From positions 1 through 9,667 of the forward strand of contig DATKEH010000408.1 of the NCBI GenBank assembly GCA_035546355.1: a stretch of 9,667 bases of DNA. Direction: 5' to 3'. Source of the DNA: DATKEH01 sp035546355. Lineage in GTDB: Bacteria; Acidobacteriota; Thermoanaerobaculia; Multivoradales; JAIOJS01. Below, piece by piece: positions 1 through 7,503 of this stretch (positions are counted from its first letter, which is position 1; each line of letters starts with the position of its first letter). The notes beneath the pieces were generated by a model, which was not told the DNA's origin, did not search any database, and worked only from the letters and a program-made list of their open reading frames with translations. The translations under genes and the position numbers were made by a program.

Positions 1-5
1 GGAGG
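1..5 (+). promoter_or_regulatory. Shine-Dalgarno of the large kinase gene
   Basis: GGAGG lies four bases before the ATG at 10. This is a strong Shine-Dalgarno match and supports that ATG as the start. The promoter is outside the window. Confidence 0.75.
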
Positions 6-9
6 CAGG

Positions 10-3000
10 ATGCTCGGCCAGACGCTGTCGGATCGGTACGAGATCAACTCCGAGCTCGGCCGTGGTGGCATGGGGGTGGTCTACGCCGCACGCGACCCGC
101 GGCTGAACCGCGACGTGGCGATCAAGCTGATCGCCCCCTCGATGCTCACTCCCGACACCGAGCTGCGCTTCCAGAGCGAGGCGCAGGTGGTGGCGCAGAT
201 GGACCACCCCTCCATCGTGCCCATCTTCGACTTCGGCCGCCACGAGGGCTCGCTGTTCTTCGTCATGCCGATCGTCGAGGGGGTCAGCCTGCGGGCGCTG
301 ATGCGCGAGGGCACGCTCAACCTCGGCCAGGTGGTCGACATCGCCATCGACATCGCCGAGGCGCTCTCCTACAGCCACGAGCGCGGCGTCGTGCACCGCG
401 ACGTCAAGCCCGAGAACGTGCTGGTCTCCTCCGAGCCCGACGGCACGATGCGCGTGCGGGTGATGGACTTCGGCCTCGCCCGCGGCGGTAACGTCTCGAG
501 CCTGACCAAGACCGGGATGCTGGTCGGCACCATCTCCTACATCAGCCCGGAGCAGGTGTCGCGCGGCGAGGTCGACGGCCGCTCCGACCTCTACTCGCTG
601 GGCTGCGTGCTCTACGAGTGCGTGGTCAACGAGGTGCCGTTCACCGGCGAGATGCAGTCGGTGCTCTACCGCGTGGTGCACGAGGTGCCGCAGTCGCCCC
701 GCGCGCTGGGCTGCAAGATCGACGAGCCGCTCGAGCGCATCATCATGAGCTGCCTCGCCAAGGACCCCGGCGACCGGCCGCAGAAGGCGAGCGAGCTGGC
801 GCGCGACCTGCGACGCTACCGCGCCTCGATGCGCGACAGCCAGAAGGTGCAGTCGGTGATGATGACCGCCACCATGATCGGCCCGCGGCCGGCGCAGTCG
901 CCGTTCGTCGGGCGCGACGCCGAGTTCCACGAGCTGCAGAAGCGGCTCAACAACGCGGTGCGCGGCGAGTGCCAATTCGTGGTCGTCGCCGGCGACGCCG
1001 GGGTCGGCAAGACGCGGCTGCTCGAGGAGCTGGCGACGCTGGCCGCGGCGCGCGAGATCCGCGTGCTGCGCGGCCGCTTCATGGAGCAGCACGGCGCCTT
1101 CCCCTACATCGGCTTCTGCGAGGCGATCCAGGAGTACTTCCGCCAGAAGGAGGCGGGCAGCTCGAGCAGCGGCCTGCCGGAACTGCAGGACGTGGCGGCG
1201 GACCTCGTCAGCCTGTTCCCGATGCTCAGCGAGGTCGAGGCGATCCGCTCCGCCGCCGGCGGCGGCTCGCAGATCGCCCACCCCGGCCAAGGCCGGACGG
1301 CGGAGAACCGCACCCAGATCTTCGAGCTGCTGGCGCGCACCCTCACCCGCCTGGCCGGCGGCAAGCCGCTGGTGCTGCTGTTCGAGGACCTGCACGGCGC
1401 CGAGGCCTCCATCGAGGCGCTGCAGTACATCGTGCTGCGCCTGGGGCCGACGCCGACCCTGATCACCGCCAGCTACCGCTCGACCGAAGTCGACCGCCGC
1501 CACCCGCTGACCGAGATGCTGGAGAGCTTCGAGGGGGACCGCCGCTTCGCCTCGGTCCCGCTCGGGCCGCTGCGCGCCTCCGAGCACCGCACCTTCCTGT
1601 CGACGCTCACCGGCGGCACCCAGCTCAGCGACGAGCTGGCCGCCAAGCTGTTCGAGGCCACCGAAGGCAACCCCTTCTTCACCAAGGAGCTGGTGCGCTC
1701 GCTGATGGACTCCGGCGGCATCGCCCAGGACGACACCGGCGTGTGGTCGCTCTCGGGCGGCGCGGCGATCTCCTCCGAGGCGCTCCCCGCCACCATCCAG
1801 CAGGCGGTGGAGGCGCGCATCGGGCGCCTGCCCGAGGACCTGCGGCGGGTGCTGTCGGTGGCCTCGGTGATGGGCAAGACCTTCGAGCTCGACGACCTCG
1901 AGGCGCTGTACGACGGCGACGCCGACCTCGACGACGCCATGGACCGCTTCATCGGCGAGGGGCTGCTCGAGGAGGACCGCCAGTCGCGCGGCGACCGCTT
2001 CACCTTCTCGAGCGGCGTGGTGCGCGAGGTGCTCTACGGCGAGCTGTCGCGGCGCAAGCGGCGGTCGCTGCACCGCCAGTTCGCCGAACGGCTGGAGAAG
2101 CGCCACGCCGGCCGGCTCGACCGCGTCTACGCGCAGCTGCTCTACCACTCCTACGAAGGGGAGGACGCCGAGAAGGCGGTCGAGTACGGCCTGCTGCACG
2201 CCCGCAAGTCGCTCGACGCCTTCAGCCCCGACGAGGCGATGCGCGCCGCCAGGACGGCGCTGGAGTTCCTGACCGAGGACTGGGACGGGGACCGCTCGCA
2301 GGAGGGGGAGGGTCGGATGGTGCTCGCCGCCGCCCACCGCCTGGCCGGCGACATGCCCGCCGCGCTGCGCGAGACGGCGGCGGCGGTCGAAGTGTTCGAG
2401 CGGGCGAAGGACCCGGAGCGCGCGCTCGATGCCCTGCTGGCCGCGGCCCGGGCGGCCTGGCAGGTGCGGCAGACCGAGGAGACGCGGCGCTGGGTGGAGC
2501 GCGGTCTCGACATGGCGCGCAAGGCCGGCGACGGCAAGCGCCTGGCCGAGTTCCTGCGCCTCGCCGCCACGCTGGCCAACCTGCGCGCCGACTACGCGCG
2601 CGGCGGCAAGTACCTGGAGGAGGCCGAGCGGCTGGCCGGCGACGAACAGGCTTCGGCCCCCGGCGAGGCGATCCCGCGCGGCGGCCGGCTGGTGGTGGCG
2701 CTGGCCAACGACCTGCAGGCGCACCATCCGGTGGACATGCAGCTCAGCGAGGAGTTCGAGGTCTACAGCAACGTGTTCGAGGCGCTGGTGGGCACCGACG
2801 ACGAGGGCAACCTCCACCCGCTGCTGGCGGCGAGCTGGGAGGCGCGCGACGAGGGGCAGACCTTCCGCTTCACCTTGCGCCCGGGCGTGCGCTTCCACGA
2901 CGGCGCGCCGCTGAGCTCGCAGGCCGTAACCGAGGCCTTCGCCGCCGCCATGCGGCGGGCCAGCGGCGAGCTGCCGCCGGGGTTCGCCGCCATAACCGGC

Positions 3001-5673
3001 GCCGCGGCGCTCGCCGCCGGCGAAGCGGAGGGGGTGAGCGGCCTGCAGGCGAGCGGCGCCGACGCCGTCGAGATCCACCTCGTCGAGCCGCTGCCGATCT
3101 ACCCGGCCCTGCTGTCGGATCGGCGCACCGCGGTCGCCAGGATCGCCGCTGGCGATGGTGGCGAGGCGCTGGTCGGCACCGGGCCCTTCCGCCGCGCCAA
3201 GCAGACCGCCGGCAGCATCGTGCTCGAGCGCAACGAGGACTACTGGAAGGGGGAGACGGCGCGCCTGGACGCCATCGAGTTCCGCACCGGGCTCAACGCC
3301 GCGGCGATCGCGCGCGGCTTCCGCAGCGGCGAGCTGGACGTGGCCAGCGACCTCGCGCCGCAAGACCTCGAAGACGTGCTGCGCGACCCCCGCTTCGCCG
3401 ACGGCCTCGTCGAGCACCCGCAGAAGTTCACCTATTTCGTGCTGTTCAACGTCCGCTCCGGCCCGGCGACGCGCGAGCCGCGCGTGCGCGAGGCGCTGGC
3501 GGGCAGCCTGCGTACCCGCGACCTAGTGTGGCGCACCCTGGGGCGCTTCGCCGCCCCCGCGGTGGGGCTGCTGCCCCCCGGCATCCTCGGCCACGACCCG
3601 GGCCGCCGGCCGCGCGTGCTGGCCCTCGACGAGGCCAAGAAGCTGGTCCGCGCCGCCGGCGCCAGCGGGCTGCGGCTGCGCGCCGCGGTGCACCCGCTCT
3701 TCCGCGACCGCCACCCGGCGCTGCTGCAGGGGCTCCTCGACTCCTGGACGGCGCTCGACGTCGAGGTCGAGCTGGGGACCGCCGACATGGAGAGCTACCT
3801 CGCCGCCTGGCACGACAGCAGCGGCTTCGACATGCTGATCTGCCGCTGGAAGCCGGACATCGACGACCCCGACGGCTGCACCCACACGCTCTTCCACTCC
3901 GACAACGGGCTGTTCCGCGGCTGGTACGCCACGCCGGAGGCCGACGAGCTGCTCGACAAGGCGCGGCGCGAGGGACGGCCCGCGGCGCGCGAGCTGCTGT
4001 ACCGCAAGTTCGAGAGCCTGCTGCTCGACAACAGCGTCCTGGTGCCGCTGTTCCACGACATCGGCTATCGCCTGTGCAACCCGCGCGTGCGCGGCCTGAG
4101 GCTGCGCAGCATCCAGCCGGCGGTGCACTACCAGGAGGTCGGCAAGCTGGAATCGGCGGCGGCGGCCGCGTCGGCGCCGCGCCAGAGCGGCGGCGTCATC
4201 GGCGTGCCGGTCTCCGGGCGGGTGCGCAACCTCGACCCCAGCCAGCTCGAGACGGTGGAGGAAGCCGAGACCCTGCCCAACGTCTTCGAGCCGCTGCTGC
4301 GCGACCTCGGCGAGGCGCGGATCGAGCCCTGGCTGGCGGCCGAATGGCGCGTCGAGGAGTCCGGGCGGCTCTACCGCTTCCGGCTGCGCGACGACGTCAG
4401 CTTCCACGACGGGCGACGCCTGTCGGTGCGCGACGTCCGCTTCACCCTCGAGCGCCTGCTGCAGAACGAGAAGAGCCCCAACCGCACGGTGTTCTCCGGC
4501 ATCAAGGGCGCGGACGAGCTGCTCGAGGGGAAAACCACGATCCTCTCCGGCATCCGCATCCACTCGGCTAGCGAGCTGTCGATCGAGCTCGAACGCCCGT
4601 TGTCCTTCTTTCCGGTGCTGCTGGCGGGCCCCTTCGCCTCCATCGTGCCGGAAGGCACCGAAGCGATCGGCGGCAGCATGGAGGAGGGCGCTGTCGGCAC
4701 CGGCCCCTTCCGGGTGGCCCGCTTCACGCCGGGCGAGAGGCTCGAGCTCGAGCGCAACCCCTCCTACTGGCGCCGGGGGTTTCCCCTCTGCGAGCGGCTG
4801 GTGTTCGACTTCGGGCTGTCGCCGGAGACCATCCTCGAGGAGTTCAAGGCGGGGCGCCTGGCGATCGCCGCCGACCTCTACCCCGCCGACGCCGAGGCCT
4901 TGCGGCGCGACCCCGAGCTCGGCGCCGGCTACCGCGAGGTGCCGCGGCTGTCGACCTACATGGCGGTGTTCAACGTCAAGCGCGGCCCGCTCGCCGACCG
5001 CGAGCTGAGGCGCCGGCTGATCGCCGCCATCGACGTGCCGCGCATCGTCAAGCAGACCCTGGGCACCCTCGCCCTGCCGGCGCAGAGCTTCATCCCCCCC
5101 GGGCTGCTGGGCCACGACCCCCGCGCCGGGCGCACCGCCAGCTTCGTGCGGCCCGCGGCGGAGCGCGGTAGCGGCGCCCTCGTGCTCAAGGCGGCGCTAC
5201 ACCCCGCCTTCCTCGAGGACGGCGAGCTATCCGGATTCAGCCACGACATGGCCAAGGCCCTGGGCGAGATCGGCGTCACCCTCGAGCCGATCACCAGGAC
5301 CATGGGGGAGTTCCTCGACGCCCCCTACCAGGGCGAGATCGACGTGCTGGTGGGCCGCTGGCTGGCCGACTATCCCGACGCCGACAACTTCGCCTACCTG
5401 CTGCACAGCGCCCACGGACTGTGGGGGCAGCTGTGCGGCATCCCCGAGATCGACCGCCTGATCCTCGACGGGCGCACCGAGACCGAGCCCGAGGCACGGC
5501 ACGCGATCTATCGGCGGATGGAGGAGGTCATCGCCCGCGAGGCGCTGCTGATGCCGCTGTTCCACGACCAGGTGTACCGCTTCGCGCGCCCCGAGCTCGA
5601 GGGGCTGCAGCTGTCGTACCTCGGTACCCCGACCGTCGCCTTCGAGCGGCTCAGCATCGGCCCTCGTCGCTGA
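10..5673 (+). CDS. Ser/Thr kinase - AAA ATPase - two SBP_bac_5 domains, cytoplasmic sensor
   Basis: A 1,887-residue multidomain protein. Residues 10-270 are a Hanks/PknB-type kinase with a complete catalytic set: glycine loop GRGGMG (17-22), Lys39 in VAIKL, HRDVKPEN (129-136, catalytic Asp131), DFG (153-155) and SPE (179-181). Residues 297-690 resemble AAA_16/STAND ATPases: FVGRDAE at 299, Walker A GDAGVGKT (328-335), Walker B-like LVLLFED (454-460) and the GNPFF sensor motif (553-557). Here the usual LHWAD after Walker B reads LHGAE. About 700-880 is helical and TPR-like. Two SBP_bac_5 folds follow (about 892-1375 and 1394-1885), each with RFHDG/SFHDG, VGTGPFR, an ERN..YW motif, PPG-LGHDP and PLFHD. 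No signal peptide or membrane segment is visible, so both solute-binding folds should be cytoplasmic. The E. coli regulator SgrR is a known precedent for a cytoplasmic SBP_bac_5 sensor. I infer that ligand binding controls ATPase state and kinase output; ligand and substrate are unknown. The ATG has a strong Shine-Dalgarno. Confidence 0.9.
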   Translation: MLGQTLSDRYEINSELGRGGMGVVYAARDPRLNRDVAIKLIAPSMLTPDTELRFQSEAQVVAQMDHPSIVPIFDFGRHEGSLFFVMPIVEGVSLRALMREGTLNLGQVVDIAIDIAEALSYSHERGVVHRDVKPENVLVSSEPDGTMRVRVMDFGLARGGNVSSLTKTGMLVGTISYISPEQVSRGEVDGRSDLYSLGCVLYECVVNEVPFTGEMQSVLYRVVHEVPQSPRALGCKIDEPLERIIMSCLAKDPGDRPQKASELARDLRRYRASMRDSQKVQSVMMTATMIGPRPAQSPFVGRDAEFHELQKRLNNAVRGECQFVVVAGDAGVGKTRLLEELATLAAAREIRVLRGRFMEQHGAFPYIGFCEAIQEYFRQKEAGSSSSGLPELQDVAADLVSLFPMLSEVEAIRSAAGGGSQIAHPGQGRTAENRTQIFELLARTLTRLAGGKPLVLLFEDLHGAEASIEALQYIVLRLGPTPTLITASYRSTEVDRRHPLTEMLESFEGDRRFASVPLGPLRASEHRTFLSTLTGGTQLSDELAAKLFEATEGNPFFTKELVRSLMDSGGIAQDDTGVWSLSGGAAISSEALPATIQQAVEARIGRLPEDLRRVLSVASVMGKTFELDDLEALYDGDADLDDAMDRFIGEGLLEEDRQSRGDRFTFSSGVVREVLYGELSRRKRRSLHRQFAERLEKRHAGRLDRVYAQLLYHSYEGEDAEKAVEYGLLHARKSLDAFSPDEAMRAARTALEFLTEDWDGDRSQEGEGRMVLAAAHRLAGDMPAALRETAAAVEVFERAKDPERALDALLAAARAAWQVRQTEETRRWVERGLDMARKAGDGKRLAEFLRLAATLANLRADYARGGKYLEEAERLAGDEQASAPGEAIPRGGRLVVALANDLQAHHPVDMQLSEEFEVYSNVFEALVGTDDEGNLHPLLAASWEARDEGQTFRFTLRPGVRFHDGAPLSSQAVTEAFAAAMRRASGELPPGFAAITGAAALAAGEAEGVSGLQASGADAVEIHLVEPLPIYPALLSDRRTAVARIAAGDGGEALVGTGPFRRAKQTAGSIVLERNEDYWKGETARLDAIEFRTGLNAAAIARGFRSGELDVASDLAPQDLEDVLRDPRFADGLVEHPQKFTYFVLFNVRSGPATREPRVREALAGSLRTRDLVWRTLGRFAAPAVGLLPPGILGHDPGRRPRVLALDEAKKLVRAAGASGLRLRAAVHPLFRDRHPALLQGLLDSWTALDVEVELGTADMESYLAAWHDSSGFDMLICRWKPDIDDPDGCTHTLFHSDNGLFRGWYATPEADELLDKARREGRPAARELLYRKFESLLLDNSVLVPLFHDIGYRLCNPRVRGLRLRSIQPAVHYQEVGKLESAAAAASAPRQSGGVIGVPVSGRVRNLDPSQLETVEEAETLPNVFEPLLRDLGEARIEPWLAAEWRVEESGRLYRFRLRDDVSFHDGRRLSVRDVRFTLERLLQNEKSPNRTVFSGIKGADELLEGKTTILSGIRIHSASELSIELERPLSFFPVLLAGPFASIVPEGTEAIGGSMEEGAVGTGPFRVARFTPGERLELERNPSYWRRGFPLCERLVFDFGLSPETILEEFKAGRLAIAADLYPADAEALRRDPELGAGYREVPRLSTYMAVFNVKRGPLADRELRRRLIAAIDVPRIVKQTLGTLALPAQSFIPPGLLGHDPRAGRTASFVRPAAERGSGALVLKAALHPAFLEDGELSGFSHDMAKALGEIGVTLEPITRTMGEFLDAPYQGEIDVLVGRWLADYPDADNFAYLLHSAHGLWGQLCGIPEIDRLILDGRTETEPEARHAIYRRMEEVIAREALLMPLFHDQVYRFARPELEGLQLSYLGTPTVAFERLSIGPRR
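2683..5664 (+). repeat. Internal tandem duplication of the SBP_bac_5 domain
   Basis: Two diverged copies of one fold lie head to tail inside the large kinase gene, at about 2683-4134 and 4189-5664. Landmarks recur at nearly constant spacing. VGTGPFR is at residues 1055 and 1562 (507 apart). The PPG(I/L)LGHDP element is at about 1189 and 1696 (507 apart). The PLFHD element is at 1346 and 1849 (503 apart). The period is close to 505 residues. The copies are joined by an Ala/Ser-rich linker around 1382-1395. Divergence is high, so the duplication is old and the two copies may bind different ligands. Confidence 0.85.
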
Positions 5674-5682
5674 ACGGGCGCT

Positions 5683-5712
5683 GCGGGCGGCCGCGGAGGG
5701 CCGCCCCTACGA
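5683..5712. terminator. GC-rich palindrome between convergent genes, REP-like or bidirectional terminator
   Basis: A perfect 8-bp stem, GGGCGGCC (5685-5692) and GGCCGCCC (5699-5706), encloses a 6-base loop. It starts 11 bases after the kinase stop and ends at the base before the desaturase stop triplet. It suits a terminator read from both strands, although neither side has a clear T-tract. The form of the arm, running into CCCCTACG, also resembles dispersed intergenic palindromes seen in GC-rich genomes. Whether it is repeated elsewhere cannot be judged here. Confidence 0.55.
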
Positions 5713-6675
5713 CCGTCCGCGCACGGCGCCGAAGCCCGCCAGCTCCTGCGCCTCCTCGTCCCACAGCTTGAGGCCGCCGCAGCGCACGGCCTCGCGGATG
5801 CTCAACCGGGTCACGTGGTGCAGCTCGGGGTTCTCCTCCATGCAGCGGCGCAGGGAGTAGTTGGGGATTCGGCTGGCGAGGTGGTGCACGTGATGGTAGC
5901 CGATGTTGCCGGTGAACCAGTGCAGCCAGCGCGGCAGGTCGAGGAACGAGCTGCCCTCGATGCCGGCGCGGTGAAAATCCCACTCCGGGTGGTTGCGCCA
6001 GTAGGTGTCCTCGAACTGGTGCTGGACGTAGAACAGCCAGATGCCCAGGGCGCCGGCGAAGACGAAGATCGGCCCGTGCACCAGCGCGAAGCGGCCGAGG
6101 CCGATGGTCAGCCCGAAGGCGGTGAGCACCGCCGCCAGCGCGGCGTTGGTCCACATCACGCTCGCCCATTCCCGCTTCCACTCGCGCGGCGCATCCATCG
6201 GGAAGCGGTGCTTGATCACGAACTGGTAGAAGGGCGCCAGCAGCAGCAGCACGAACATGTTGCGGTAGAGGCGGTAGCCCAGCCGTCGCCAGGGCGACAG
6301 CGCCAGGTACTCGGCCACCGTCAGGGTCTTGATGTCGCCGAACTCGCGGCGATCGAGGTCGCCGGCGGTGGCGTGGTGGATGGCGTGGGTGCGGCGCCAG
6401 TACTGGTACGGCGTGAGGGTGAGGATCCCGAGCAGGAAGCCGACGGCGTTGTTGGCCCGCGGCGAGCGAAAGTAGGAGCCGTGGCCGCAGTCGTGCTGGA
6501 TGATGAACAGGCGGGTGAACAGCCCGGCCGCCGGCAGGGCCAGCAGCAGGGTGAGCCAGTAGCCGACCTCGAGGCTGCGCAGCATCAGCCACCAGTTGAC
6601 GCCGAACAGCGCGGCGGTGGTCCCCAGCTGGTACAGCGACTTGCCGAGATGCGAGGCCTTGTAGGGGCCCAGCAC
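5707..6675 (-). CDS. Membrane fatty-acid desaturase
   Basis: This encodes a 322-residue integral-membrane di-iron desaturase that would introduce a double bond into acyl chains of membrane lipids, using oxygen and an electron donor. The three histidine boxes are present: HDCGH (61-65), HAIHH (97-101) and HHVHH (261-265), with an extra His219 in VQHQFED. Hydrophobic segments occur near 22-33, 38-58, 78-90, 138-152, 175-192 and 200-218, matching the usual paired membrane helices around the boxes. The order and spacing fit the FA_desaturase family (DesA-like, or a related carotenoid or sphingolipid-type enzyme); regiospecificity cannot be read. The start used is GTG at 6675, preceded by GGAG four bases upstream. 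The frame stays open for 48 more codons upstream, so the true start is uncertain. It converges on the kinase gene; the next gene upstream on the same strand is the RRM gene, 346 bases away. Confidence 0.88.
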   Translation of the reverse strand: MLGPYKASHLGKSLYQLGTTAALFGVNWWLMLRSLEVGYWLTLLLALPAAGLFTRLFIIQHDCGHGSYFRSPRANNAVGFLLGILTLTPYQYWRRTHAIHHATAGDLDRREFGDIKTLTVAEYLALSPWRRLGYRLYRNMFVLLLLAPFYQFVIKHRFPMDAPREWKREWASVMWTNAALAAVLTAFGLTIGLGRFALVHGPIFVFAGALGIWLFYVQHQFEDTYWRNHPEWDFHRAGIEGSSFLDLPRWLHWFTGNIGYHHVHHLASRIPNYSLRRCMEENPELHHVTRLSIREAVRCGGLKLWDEEAQELAGFGAVRGRS

Positions 6676-7021
6676 CTGGCTCCAGGGGCGGGCCGTCGAG
6701 GGCGTGGCGGTCTCGGCGGGCGAGGCGATGGCCCCGGCGGGGGCGAGGGTGATGGCTTCCAGGAGAGGCTCCTCGGATTCGGGGGTCGGACGGGTCGAAG
6801 AACGGGGCGAGTCCGACGGCTACCGTAAGGGTAACGGAAAAAACGTGGTTGCGGGGTCAGGCGGCCGTCAGGCTATCGTCACGACACTGTCAGGGGGAGA
6901 GTCCCGGGTCGGGGCCGGAACCGGGCGAGAAACGACGGACCCTCCCCGGCGGAGGGCCCGTATCTCATCTATCGGAAGCGCTCGTCGGGACCCGAGTATC
7001 CCGAGCGTGCGGTGCAGGGGA
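6676..7021. other. Gap between desaturase start and RRM gene end
   Basis: From 6676 to 6819 the desaturase frame is open on the minus strand with no ATG, GTG or TTG, ending at an in-frame TAG at 6820-6822. It may be leader or an N-terminal extension. From 6823 to 7021 I see no gene on either strand, only the hairpin near 6940. No convincing -35/-10 pair for the desaturase was found, though its promoter should lie here. Confidence 0.5.
6937..6958 (-). terminator. Candidate terminator of the RRM gene
   Basis: CCCTCC (6940-6945) pairs with GGAGGG (6951-6956) around a 5-base loop. The stem extends by two GC pairs past a bulged A at 6939. It lies about 64 bases after the RRM stop codon in the minus-strand direction. 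Only a weak T-rich stretch (GTTTCTC) follows, so it may be an inefficient or factor-assisted terminator. Confidence 0.35.
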
Positions 7022-7303
7022 TTACCAGCGGGGCTGCCTGGATCCGCCGCCGCCGCCGCGGTCCTCACGAGGACGCGCCTCGTTGACGCGGAGGTTGCGA
7101 CCGCCCATCTCGGCGCCATCGAGGGCGCGGATGGCGGCGTCACCACCCTCGCTCATCTCCACGAAGCCGAAGCCCCGCGGCTGACCGGTCTGCCGGTCGG
7201 AGATGATGCTCACGCTGTCGACGGTGCCGTGCTGCTCGAACAGCTCCCGCACCTCGTGCTCGGTCGCGCTGAACGGAAGGTTCCCGACGTAAAGCTTCTT
7301 CAT
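7022..7303 (-). CDS. Small RRM-domain RNA-binding protein with Gly-rich tail
   Basis: A 93-residue protein made of one RNA-recognition motif. RNP2 is KLYVGNLPF (3-11) and RNP1 is RGFGFVEM (43-50), with the aromatic residues Tyr5, Phe45 and Phe47 placed to stack on RNA bases. The tail (about 78-93) is Arg/Gly-rich and disordered. Length and layout match the bacterial single-RRM family best studied in cyanobacteria, where several members are cold-induced; that regulation is family knowledge, not shown here. It should act in the cytoplasm on single-stranded RNA. The ATG at 7303 is chosen because RNP2 begins two residues after it. The Shine-Dalgarno is poor: the best match, AAGGA, is about 15 bases upstream. 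The gene is flanked by long gaps on both sides and is probably monocistronic. Confidence 0.92.
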   Translation of the reverse strand: MKKLYVGNLPFSATEHEVRELFEQHGTVDSVSIISDRQTGQPRGFGFVEMSEGGDAAIRALDGAEMGGRNLRVNEARPREDRGGGGGSRQPRW

Positions 7304-7326
7304 GGTCTTTCTGCTCTTTCCTTAGA

Positions 7327-7344
7327 GGGGACCGTATGGTCCCC
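7327..7344 (-). promoter_or_regulatory. Leader hairpin beside the RRM ribosome-binding region
   Basis: A perfect 7-bp inverted repeat, GGGGACC and GGTCCCC, surrounds a 4-base loop. In the transcript it lies 24-41 nt before the start codon and ends three bases before the AAGGA purine stretch. It is well placed to affect ribosome access or mRNA stability, or to be bound by the RRM protein itself. That role is inferred. Confidence 0.5.
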
Positions 7345-7354
7345 GTCACGGGTC

Positions 7355-7373
7355 GATTCCGACGGTCGGAATC
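7355..7373. promoter_or_regulatory. 19-bp perfect dyad GATTCCGACGGTCGGAATC
   Basis: Two 9-bp arms meet around a single central G (7364), about 52-70 bases upstream of the RRM start. The near-absent loop suits a DNA operator for a dimeric protein better than a hairpin. It lies 10 bases from the leader hairpin, so it could also fold as part of a structured leader. Confidence 0.45.
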
Positions 7374-7487
7374 CTCTGGACGGGAGCCTCGTGCTTTCCT
7401 TTCGGGTCGCGGGATCGTCGGCAGCGGCGGGAAGGACTCGGGACTCTTCGGGTCGCAGCGGCGCCCCCTGGGATGGGGGTCCCTGGC

Positions 7488-7503
7488 TCTCGCGGGCGCG
7501 AGA
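7488..7503. promoter_or_regulatory. 16-bp inverted repeat at the putative RRM transcription start
   Basis: TCTCGCG (7488-7494) and CGCGAGA (7497-7503) are perfect arms around two G bases. It overlaps the proposed -10 element and the expected start site. A repressor site is possible, as is a 5'-end stem of the transcript. Confidence 0.35.

Noticed and set aside
618..4571. Long 1,317-codon open frame overlapping the kinase gene on the plus strand
   Set aside because: The translation is almost entirely Arg, Ala, Gly and Pro with no recognisable domain. It is a high-GC shadow of the true frame, which carries complete kinase, ATPase and SBP motifs.
3523..5115. 530-codon minus-strand open frame inside the SBP region
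   Set aside because: Low-complexity Gln/Ala/Val/Gly-rich product with no motifs, opposite a well-supported domain; an antisense shadow.
5651..6592. Minus-strand 313-codon frame overlapping the desaturase in another frame
   Set aside because: Pro/Arg/Ala-rich and lacking the histidine boxes, which all fall in the 5707-6675 frame.
5815..6828. Plus-strand 337-codon frame antisense to the desaturase
   Set aside because: Composition is biased to Val, Glu, Gln and Gly with no family motif. The three histidine boxes are on the other strand.
6820..6850. CCGT-ACGG stem next to a run of six A as a terminator
   Set aside because: The stem is only four pairs. The T-run would precede it in the minus-strand direction, and no plus-strand gene ends here.
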